Of a stretch of DNA of 64,000 bases, positions 50,693-58,369 are shown one piece after another. The first letter of the stretch is position 1. Each line of letters starts with the position of its first letter. The notes under the pieces were generated by a model. It worked only from the letters and a program-made list of their open reading frames with translations, was not told the DNA's origin and did no database searches. Source of the DNA: Chloroflexota bacterium. Lineage in GTDB: Bacteria > Chloroflexota > Anaerolineae > Anaerolineales > UBA4823. The DNA lies in contig JAKOUW010000076.1 of NCBI GenBank assembly GCA_029782365.1, positions 1 to 64,000 of the forward strand, read 5' to 3'. A program made the position numbers and the translations under genes.

Positions 50693-52731
50693 ACATTACC
50701 TGGCCGTTTGCGCTTTATAAGGCGGGAGACCCGGTTGAAAACTGTTTTGATACTCTGCCAAGTATTTCCAGGTAAACTTCCGCGCCGGTGAAAAACAAAC
50801 CATTCGAGCACCAACAGACCTAACGCCAGGGCAGTTAACCAGGGCCAAATTTCGCGCAAACTGATCTCGGCGGGTTGGGTAACGGCGATGTTTGCCTCGC
50901 CAATTTTAAGCGCTGGCTTAGGTTTGATATTCGATTCCTGGGAGTTAAACAAGTTGACCCCAAAATACTCAAAACGCGTCGGTTGTTGTCCTGTGCCTAA
51001 CAAATTAATCGTGTACAACCCTAATTTGGATGTATCGGTGAAGTCGATGCGTGTATTCCAACTGCGGAAACGGAGAAATGATTGGTCTGGCTCACCGACG
51101 ACAACCTCCGTCGTGCCAGGGGGAGGCAATATCTGTAGCGAGCCGCCAGGTTGTACGCTGCTGCCAGGAGTTTGAAAAATACTGGATGGCGCTAAGTCGT
51201 TGAGCAAAACGGACATCAGGATCGGATAAGCGATTTCCAAGGGCAAGTTGCTATCATGCAAATTGAAGGCAAGGATGGAAATTTTTTGTCCCCGATTTTC
51301 CCCGCGCAGCACCAGAGGAATATCACCTGCGGAAATCACGGTTTCAGACCAACCGTCGGTGTGAATCTGACGGGCGCGCGCTATATAAACAGGGTCCCAA
51401 CGAATACCGGCAAGCAATTCATCGCCTGGATTGCGCAGGCTGAAAGTGCTGTCCAGGCTTATCCTTCCAGTGACGGTGACAGGCTCGCTCACAGAAAGCA
51501 GGCCTGCAATATTCGACGGCGGGTTTATTAATAGTAGGCTGCCGGTGGTTGGCAGCGCGGCTGGCAGTACGCCATCAAATACATACAGATTGAAGAGAGT
51601 ATCCGTAGGTATAACCGTGGCAGAAATATTTGTTTGTGTGATGGGAGAGGTCACCGCTGGCGTCACCGGGGTAATCCCTAAGACACGTAATATTTCAAAT
51701 AAGAATTTATTCTCATTCCCATTGGCGAGATAATCCTGGCTGAGAATAAAGGCACGGCGATCCTGGGCAGTCTGGTTCACAGAGAAGGCAGTATCATCCA
51801 GGTTTAATTCATCAAGCGGCTGGTTTGGATCATCTGGCTGGCTGAGTTGAGCTTTGAAAACACGGGCCGATTCGGGCAGATGATCCAAAAGGAAACTCGA
51901 GTCTTCGCCAGCTGGAATTGTCAAATGGCTGGCGGTCGCCAGCTTGCCATCCACTTCGATAGACAGCAAAGCCCGCCTGTTTTGTTCTCCAAAATTGTGC
52001 ACATTGGCGAATAATTGTAAACCACCCTGACCGATCACCGCACGCGAGTCCAGGGCGGTGATCGCCAGGTTTTCGCTGGAAGTGCCAAAAGAAATATAAC
52101 GTACTGTTCCGGGCAATGGAGGTAAACCATCCACAGGCATGCCGCCATCTGACAAGATAACGATTGTGTTTTCTTCTCCAGCTTGAAATGCAGAGGCGGC
52201 GCCAGCAGCCAGGGCAAATGCTTGCTGCCAATCGGCACTGCCGGAAGAGACTTGGACTTGCTGCAGCGTTCTGCGCAACTGCAGTTGGTTTGTCGAGCGG
52301 TTAGCCAGGATATAGGCTGGCTCTGCAGCCAGGATCACGGTCATCCTGGCGCCGGTTTGAAGATCGTCAACCAGGCGTTCTGCCTCGGCGCGCGCGGCTT
52401 CAAAACGGTTGGGCTGGATATCGTGAGCCGCCATCGAGGCTGAACCATCTAAGATCACCACGACAGACCCACTGGCGATCGTACGGACTGCGAGGGCCGG
52501 ACGGACCAGGCTGGCAACCAGGGCAGCTAAAATGAGGAGTTGGAGGAACAACAATAGGTTACGTTTCAAGCGCTGCCAGGGGGTATTCGCCTGCCGGTCA
52601 CGCAGCAAGGTGCTCCACAACATGGTAGACGACACCTGCACTTCCCTGCGGCGCAAACGCAGCATGTACATCGCCAAAATTGGAAGCGCAATTACTGCGA
52701 ACAGCAAACCAGCTGGTGCAAGGATTTCCAT
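50689..52731 (-). CDS. BatA-type membrane protein with VWA domain
   Basis: 680 residues. The N-terminus matches the BatA N-terminal module (LAPAGLLFAVIALPILAMYMLR ... RLKRNLLLFLQLLILAALVA) with two helices. The VWA domain follows, with MIDAS DGSASM in VVVILDGSASMAAHD. A long beta-rich extracellular region and a C-terminal helix (about 640) precede a basic cytoplasmic end. It likely works with MoxR and DUF58 at the membrane. The start codon overlaps the DUF58 stop by 1 bp (TAATG), and its own stop overlaps the next VWA gene by 4 bp. Confidence 0.87.
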   Translation of the reverse strand: MEILAPAGLLFAVIALPILAMYMLRLRRREVQVSSTMLWSTLLRDRQANTPWQRLKRNLLLFLQLLILAALVASLVRPALAVRTIASGSVVVILDGSASMAAHDIQPNRFEAARAEAERLVDDLQTGARMTVILAAEPAYILANRSTNQLQLRRTLQQVQVSSGSADWQQAFALAAGAASAFQAGEENTIVILSDGGMPVDGLPPLPGTVRYISFGTSSENLAITALDSRAVIGQGGLQLFANVHNFGEQNRRALLSIEVDGKLATASHLTIPAGEDSSFLLDHLPESARVFKAQLSQPDDPNQPLDELNLDDTAFSVNQTAQDRRAFILSQDYLANGNENKFLFEILRVLGITPVTPAVTSPITQTNISATVIPTDTLFNLYVFDGVLPAALPTTGSLLLINPPSNIAGLLSVSEPVTVTGRISLDSTFSLRNPGDELLAGIRWDPVYIARARQIHTDGWSETVISAGDIPLVLRGENRGQKISILAFNLHDSNLPLEIAYPILMSVLLNDLAPSSIFQTPGSSVQPGGSLQILPPPGTTEVVVGEPDQSFLRFRSWNTRIDFTDTSKLGLYTINLLGTGQQPTRFEYFGVNLFNSQESNIKPKPALKIGEANIAVTQPAEISLREIWPWLTALALGLLVLEWFVFHRRGSLPGNTWQSIKTVFNRVSRLIKRKRPGNV

Positions 52732-53615
52732 TACTTTACCAACCCCGCCTGCCGCATATCGAACAGCACCATTTTGTCCCAGGTTTCGGCAGTATTCATC
52801 AGGAGATAATGAACACCCCGTTTTCGGCAGTTGGCTTGAATTTCGCCTCGCCAGGCTTCCAGCCTGTGCTGGTACAGTGCGCGCATTCCGGCATCTACTG
52901 AAAGCTCCTGCGCCTGTCCACTTTCGATATCCACCAGGCGCAAATCGCCTGCCAGCGGAGGATTGAGTTCATCTGGACAAAGAATTTGCAGAACGCTGAC
53001 TTCATAATTCCTGCCAAGCAAAGCATTAATGCCCTGGTTGAAGCCCTTAGGATCGAACAAATCGGAAAGAATAAACACCAATCCGCTGCGCAGCGCCGCC
53101 CGGCTGAATTTCAACAGGGCCTGGTTTAATTCGGTGTAATCCTGCGTTATCTGGTTTGCTTCTACTTGTTCTAAGAATGTCACCAACCGCATTAACTGCT
53201 GTGGGCCTCTTAATGGCCCCAGTTGCTGACCACTATTCATCAAAATACAACAGACTCGATCACCTGCACCCAAACCAATCGCGCCCAAAGCCGCGGCAAT
53301 ATGGAGGGCGAATTTCAATTTGTTATTGTCATCAGAGCCCCAGTCCATGGATCGAGAAACATCCAAAAGCAGATACACAACCAGGTCTTCTTCTTCCTCC
53401 ATCATTTTGATAAAAGGGCGTTCCAGGCGTGCAAAAACATTCCAATCCAGCCGACGCAAATCATCGCCTGGGGTGTAATTGCGATAATCCGCAAACTCGA
53501 CACTGCTGCCGCGTTTCGTTGACCGTCGTTCCCCCTTAATGGAACCGGCACGCGCCTGCCTGGCCACCAGGCTGAGCTGGGTTAATTTGCGCAGAGCGGA
53601 TTCATCAAACAACAT
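52731..53615 (-). CDS. DUF58-family protein, MoxR partner (copy 2)
   Basis: 294 residues from the ATG at 53615 (MLFDESALRKLTQLSLVARQ, the usual DUF58 start). The core motif is SVEFADYRNYTPGDDLRRLDWN. A VWA-like half with VYLLLDVSRSMDWG has a near-MIDAS DVSRSM. It is soluble, without the membrane helices of copy 1. An ATG at 53657 is in frame but would overlap moxR by 53 bp with no SD. The start chosen overlaps the moxR end by 11 bp. Confidence 0.88.
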   Translation of the reverse strand: MLFDESALRKLTQLSLVARQARAGSIKGERRSTKRGSSVEFADYRNYTPGDDLRRLDWNVFARLERPFIKMMEEEEDLVVYLLLDVSRSMDWGSDDNNKLKFALHIAAALGAIGLGAGDRVCCILMNSGQQLGPLRGPQQLMRLVTFLEQVEANQITQDYTELNQALLKFSRAALRSGLVFILSDLFDPKGFNQGINALLGRNYEVSVLQILCPDELNPPLAGDLRLVDIESGQAQELSVDAGMRALYQHRLEAWRGEIQANCRKRGVHYLLMNTAETWDKMVLFDMRQAGLVK

Positions 53616-54606
53616 GCTGGAGTAAATCGTCTGTGATCGAATCGCTGGTGATGCCATCTGCCAGTGCCTCGAAATTCAAGAGCAGGCGGTGTCGTAAAGC
53701 AGCAGGCGCTACCTGGCGAATGTCTTCTTGCGCCACGTTGTAGCGGCCCTTCAGCAAGGCAGTTACCTTGGCGCCTAAGATGAGGGCTTGAGCGCCGCGC
53801 GGCGAGGCCCCATAGCGAACGTACCGCTTTACCTGGGCAGGTGCATCGGGGGTGTTGGGATGGCTGGCTACAACAAGGTGAGCGGCATACTGGCTCAGGT
53901 GGCTGGCGATCGGCACCTGGCGCGCTAAAGCGCGCATCTGCAAGATATCAGCGCTTGAAGCAGCAGGGGCGAGGAGAGTATTGTTCGATCCGGTTGTTCT
54001 GTCCAATATCTCAACCAGTTCATCCGTCGATGGAAAAGGCACATTGACCTTGAAAAAGAAACGGTCGAGCTGCGCCTCAGGCAGAGGATAAGTACCTTCC
54101 ATTTCCAGGGGGTTTTGAGTTGCCAGCACGAAGAAAGGCTCTTCTAGTTTATAGGTGCGTTCACCAACGGTCACCGAATGTTCTTGCATGGCTTCCAGCA
54201 GCGCCGATTGGGTTTTAGGTGTAGCCCGGTTGATTTCATCAGCCAGCACAAGATTGGCAAATACCGGGCCAGTCTTAAAGCGAAAATCACGCCGCCCATT
54301 TTCCTCGGCCAGCATTTCGGTACCCGTGATATCGGCAGGCATTAAGTCTGGTGTGAATTGAATCCGAGAGAATTTCAGGTCCAGGACATTTCCCAATGTG
54401 CGGATCAGCATTGTTTTTCCCAGACCAGGCACGCCTTCCAGCAGTACATGGCCGCCAGCCAGGATACTGATCAGGACATGACGCACAACCTCTTGCTGGC
54501 CGACAATCACCTGGGCGATCGACTTTTCAATCGCAGCAGCAGTGGCACGAAACTGGTCGGGGGAAATTGCAGAAATGGCCTGGTCGGCAGGTTCGTTTTT
54601 ATTCAT
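53605..54606 (-). CDS. MoxR-family AAA+ ATPase (copy 2)
   Basis: About 333 residues. Walker A is in LEGVPGLGKTMLIRT, Walker B in LVLADEINRATPKTQSALLEAMQEHSVTVG, and sensor 1 in VLATQNPLEMEGTYPLPEAQLDRF. A basal lid domain with RYGASPRGAQALI follows. It is divergent in sequence from copy 1 at 39687 (GPGTGKTM versus GLGKTM), so they are distinct subfamily members rather than a recent duplicate. An ATG at 54645 directly abuts GGGCAGG; ATG 54606 with AGAGG five bases upstream is preferred. It precedes DUF58 and two VWA genes. Confidence 0.92.
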   Translation of the reverse strand: MNKNEPADQAISAISPDQFRATAAAIEKSIAQVIVGQQEVVRHVLISILAGGHVLLEGVPGLGKTMLIRTLGNVLDLKFSRIQFTPDLMPADITGTEMLAEENGRRDFRFKTGPVFANLVLADEINRATPKTQSALLEAMQEHSVTVGERTYKLEEPFFVLATQNPLEMEGTYPLPEAQLDRFFFKVNVPFPSTDELVEILDRTTGSNNTLLAPAASSADILQMRALARQVPIASHLSQYAAHLVVASHPNTPDAPAQVKRYVRYGASPRGAQALILGAKVTALLKGRYNVAQEDIRQVAPAALRHRLLLNFEALADGITSDSITDDLLQHVV

Positions 54607-54655
54607 AAATCCTCTGTGGAGATGTCCTGGGCTGTTTGGCAACATCCTGCCCTGA

Positions 54656-56296
54656 TTATTTCGAAAATGAAGAAAAATAGCTGGAAATTACAGGTTGCAG
54701 TTCTAAAGGTATCTCGCCGCTGTCAAAATATTTCCGATAGGTTTGAACCGGGTCGATATTCAAACTCCAATAAGGGATCCTGGCTGTGTTATTCTTGCCC
54801 GGATTAGCGCCAGTGACATCCGTCACCTGATCATTGACCTGAGAGGGGGGTAAGGTTACATCGGCTCCCCCCGTTCCGCCAATGTGCGATGAAGTATTGC
54901 CGGGGGTATAGGTTCCTTCGCCGCCATCGCCTGCGCCATTGTTTTGATCGATTGGGTTGCTGCCAGCTTCCGCGCTGCTGCCCTGTGAGCCATTCGAAAT
55001 GCCTTTGCCGGCGCCTGCACCATTTTGGCTGCCCTGGCTGCTGCCTTGCGACTGTCCTCCTTGATTGCCCTGCCCCGACCCGGCGCTGCTGCTGTTGGCA
55101 GCTCCTTGCCCAGCAGCCTGCGCGTTTTGGCCGGCCTGAAGAAGGTGTTGATTGGCCTGGCTTACCTGGGCAGAGGCCTGGGCGGCAGCGGAGGCCTGAG
55201 AAATCCGCTCAGCCGAAGCATTCATCATATCGCTGGCTTGCTGCAGCGCCTGTCGAGCGCTTGCCAGGTCGCCCTTGCGAAGTGCGCTGGCAGCTTTTTG
55301 AAGCTGGTCCGCCAGGGCCGGGTTGGAAGATTTTAGAGTCTCAGCCAACTGGTCGAGCTGATCGGCTAACTGCTGGATTTGGCTGGGGGTAAAGCTGCTC
55401 AAGTCGAGTTGTTGTAATTTCTCGGAGGCTCGAGCTGGATCCCCGGAAGCCAGTGATTGGCCGATTGAATTGAGGGGTGAACTGCTGTTTTCAGCCTGGT
55501 TAACGAGCTGTTGTCCGGCCTGCTGCAGATCATTCGCCTCGGATTGAATTTGTGCGCTATTATTGGCGTTAAGGTCAGCCTGGGCTTGTTGGAGCGCGGC
55601 GACAGCCTGTTCAAGGGTTTGGGCTTTTTGTAAGGCTGCGATAGCATTCTCTAATTTTTGGCTCAATTCTAGCCGTTTTTCAGGAGTCAGCGCCTGGTTC
55701 TGATTAATTTTCTCTTGCTCAGTGCGCAGTAAATCTATTTGTTGTTGAATTGCCTGGCGGATTGCTTCCCGCTGTTGCGCCTGGACGAACAACGGCCTGC
55801 TAACAACTGCCAACCCCAGACTGGCAACAATGAGGGCCGCCGCCAGGAGCGACTGCCAGCGGGTGATTTGAATAAAAAAGGAGGTTCCAATACGCACGCC
55901 AGCGGCTGCTTGCAGGGCATCCGCCTGTTGGAGGGATATAAATACGTTATCTGAATCTTTTGAATTCGCAGATTGGGCTGCCAACTCGACTGCTGTGGCC
56001 AACCGATCGTATAAACTGAAGTGATGGTCGAAAAACCGGGCTGCCGTAAATGCATCAAGAGGACGAAAAAAACCAACCAATGCGAAACTGAGCATACACG
56101 CCAGGCTGATGGTAAACATCAGCCAACCGAACTGTCCGGCTTCAATCAAGGCTCTTCCGAGAACACTCACGAGAAAACCGATCGCGGCGCTTAGTCCAAA
56201 CAGTAATCCGGGGAGAAGCAATCCAAAAGATCGGCGGAGGCGAAGATAAAATCCCCAACGGGAGATCAATTGCGTGAATGTATCAGGCGTATTCAT
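54656..56296 (-). CDS. Membrane-anchored coiled-coil protein with Gly/Ser/Asn-rich linker
   Basis: 546 residues. Two N-terminal helices (about 25-75) and a third (about 150-170) precede an Ala/Gln-rich helical region (about 180-400). That region contains heptad-like runs (LNANNSAQIQSEANDLQQAGQQL). A Gly/Ser/Asn/Gln-rich linker (about 395-470) and a short C-terminal segment (PYWSLNIDPVQTYRKYFDSGE) follow. It resembles DUF4175-type proteins encoded beside MoxR. The disordered linker suggests a flexible tether outside or along the membrane. It overlaps the permease gene by 4 bp. Confidence 0.7.
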   Translation of the reverse strand: MNTPDTFTQLISRWGFYLRLRRSFGLLLPGLLFGLSAAIGFLVSVLGRALIEAGQFGWLMFTISLACMLSFALVGFFRPLDAFTAARFFDHHFSLYDRLATAVELAAQSANSKDSDNVFISLQQADALQAAAGVRIGTSFFIQITRWQSLLAAALIVASLGLAVVSRPLFVQAQQREAIRQAIQQQIDLLRTEQEKINQNQALTPEKRLELSQKLENAIAALQKAQTLEQAVAALQQAQADLNANNSAQIQSEANDLQQAGQQLVNQAENSSSPLNSIGQSLASGDPARASEKLQQLDLSSFTPSQIQQLADQLDQLAETLKSSNPALADQLQKAASALRKGDLASARQALQQASDMMNASAERISQASAAAQASAQVSQANQHLLQAGQNAQAAGQGAANSSSAGSGQGNQGGQSQGSSQGSQNGAGAGKGISNGSQGSSAEAGSNPIDQNNGAGDGGEGTYTPGNTSSHIGGTGGADVTLPPSQVNDQVTDVTGANPGKNNTARIPYWSLNIDPVQTYRKYFDSGEIPLELQPVISSYFSSFSK

Positions 56297-57288
56297 TTTT
56301 CAGCCTGCCGGAGAAGGAGAATTGCCAGGCGAATCAGCAGTAAACTGGCAATAATGGCGGTCAGGGTAAAAATTATCCAGGGAGCGATCACCGGATATTT
56401 TACGCCGTAGGACAAATCCACTGTGGTGAAGTAGAGTTTTTGTTGTTCTGTCAGCATAATTTCACTGGCTATAGCGGCACTGATGGGGTTAATTGAGACG
56501 AAAAAATAGCCAAGCGTGAAGGCGATCACTTGAAGCATGATTTCTTGTGATTGATTTAGATTAGAAGTGATCCCCGGGGCATCGCTGACCAAAACCACCA
56601 CCAAAAGCAACAACAGCGGCGCTCCAAATAACAAGGCAATTGTAATTATATAACTGACCACCGTTGCGGCTAAGGTTGTTTTCATCAGGCTTGATATGAT
56701 GATTCCGATGACACTGAAGAAAACCGCACAAATGCCAAGCAAAAGGAAAGAAATAAGCACCTCTTCCAGGGCTACACCACCGAATAAATAAGCCATGCTT
56801 TGCAAGGGAAAACCGATTACCAGCATGACCAACAAAAACAGAATAGCTGAGCTCAGTTTGCCCATAACCAGGCTGCGGGCAGGCAAAAGTGTTGTACGCA
56901 GTAGATCGTAGGTCTGACGTTCGCGTTCCGCTGAAATTGCGCCTGAGCTGAGGGCAGGGGCTAACAGGCAGATCATGACCATCTCAAGGCCGACAACCAG
57001 GCCAAAAACCGCTTTACCTATGATTTGGCTTAATGTGGATGTAGCGGTCACATCATTTGAAGAAGCCAGCACGATATACACGATACCGATTAATCCGCCC
57101 ATCACCATCAGGTAAATGGTGAGCATCAGGGTTAATCTGAAACCGCGCATGGCGCTGCGCATTTCTTTTAAAACGACTGGATTTTGCACATCTTTGGCAA
57201 CCTGATTTTGCAATCTGCGCAGCTTGAACTCAAGCCTCCTCATCAAGCTTGGGGGGCGGCTTTGACTGGTGGTTTCCACTGGGGTCAT
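56293..57288 (-). CDS. ABC-2 type transporter permease
   Basis: 331 residues with six or seven hydrophobic segments and the cytoplasmic motif AISAERERQTYDLLRTTLLPARSLVMGKL, typical of ABC-2 permeases. It pairs with the ATPase encoded directly upstream (4-bp overlap). The substrate is unknown; linkage to a MoxR/VWA operon suggests an envelope component or a biogenesis role. Confidence 0.87.
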   Translation of the reverse strand: MTPVETTSQSRPPSLMRRLEFKLRRLQNQVAKDVQNPVVLKEMRSAMRGFRLTLMLTIYLMVMGGLIGIVYIVLASSNDVTATSTLSQIIGKAVFGLVVGLEMVMICLLAPALSSGAISAERERQTYDLLRTTLLPARSLVMGKLSSAILFLLVMLVIGFPLQSMAYLFGGVALEEVLISFLLLGICAVFFSVIGIIISSLMKTTLAATVVSYIITIALLFGAPLLLLLVVVLVSDAPGITSNLNQSQEIMLQVIAFTLGYFFVSINPISAAIASEIMLTEQQKLYFTTVDLSYGVKYPVIAPWIIFTLTAIIASLLLIRLAILLLRQAEK

Positions 57289-58355
57289 GTCACCAATCCT
57301 TTCGTAGCCTGCATGAAGATTTCCTCGATATCCCGGCTGTCTTCATGAAATTGAATTAACGCCAGGTTGTATTGGCCGGCCTGTGATGCCAGTGTTTGTA
57401 GTAATCGGCTTACCGAAAAGTCATCACCCGTAAACCGTACAACCAGGCGGATGCGGGTATATGCAGGCAGACTGTCCGGCCTGGCTGCCCCTTCACTTTT
57501 TGCCTTGTCTGAGTTTGCTCCATTGTGCAATACTTCGATGTTCATCACACCTGGATATGCCTTCAGCCAGGCAGAAAAGCCTTCGATTGACCTGTCATAA
57601 TGATTTTCTAGCGCGTCATCCTTATCGCTGGAAGACACAAACTCCAGGTGAATCTGACGATGCGGCAAGATCACTTGTTGTAATTGTTCCGGCGAGCCTG
57701 AGGCCACCAGCCTGCCGCCTTCGATGATGCCCACTTTGGTGCATATTTCGGCTACATCCGCCAGGATATGTGTGGAAAAGAAGATCGTTTTGCCCATGCG
57801 CGCCAGCTCCACCAGCAACTGGCGGATTTCCACACGTGCCCTGGGATCTAAACCGGAGGCAGGTTCATCGAGAACCAGGACCTGAGGATCATGGATCAGT
57901 GTGCGCGCCAGGCTGAGCCGCTGTTTCATACCCCGGCTCAGACTCTCAACTCGATCCTCTCGGCGGTGACTTAGATCAACCAGCTCAAGCAGATCATTGA
58001 TCAGCCCTTTGCGATTAGCAGGCGGAATTTCATAACAGGCGCCGAAAAAGTCGAGATATTCCCAAACCAGCATGTCGTTGTAAACTCCGAAAAAATCGGG
58101 CATGTACCCAATGGCTTTACGCACTGCGATGGGTTCCCGATGGACTGAATGGCCAGCCACCAGGATATCACCATGTGTGGCCTCAAGCAAGGTACACATA
58201 ATGCGGATCGTGCTTGTTTTGCCTGCACCATTCGGCCCAACAAAACCGAAGATATCTCCTTCTTGGACAATCAAATTCAAGCCATCAACCGCTTTAATTA
58301 CCCGGCCCTGGAAATACTGCTTGGTTAATCCTTTTATCTCGATGATTGCAGTCAC
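57285..58355 (-). CDS. ABC transporter ATP-binding protein
   Basis: 356 residues. Walker A is GPNGAGKTST, the signature LSRGMKQRLSLARTLI, and Walker B VLVLDEPASGLDPRAR. The H-loop is in FFSTHILADVAEICT. It is longer than a typical 300-residue domain, with a C-terminal extension of about 120 residues of unknown role. The start is GTG with GGAG upstream. It couples to the permease by a 4-bp overlap. Confidence 0.92.
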   Translation of the reverse strand: MTAIIEIKGLTKQYFQGRVIKAVDGLNLIVQEGDIFGFVGPNGAGKTSTIRIMCTLLEATHGDILVAGHSVHREPIAVRKAIGYMPDFFGVYNDMLVWEYLDFFGACYEIPPANRKGLINDLLELVDLSHRREDRVESLSRGMKQRLSLARTLIHDPQVLVLDEPASGLDPRARVEIRQLLVELARMGKTIFFSTHILADVAEICTKVGIIEGGRLVASGSPEQLQQVILPHRQIHLEFVSSSDKDDALENHYDRSIEGFSAWLKAYPGVMNIEVLHNGANSDKAKSEGAARPDSLPAYTRIRLVVRFTGDDFSVSRLLQTLASQAGQYNLALIQFHEDSRDIEEIFMQATKGLVT

Positions 58356-58369
58356 TTTGAGGGCTCCAT

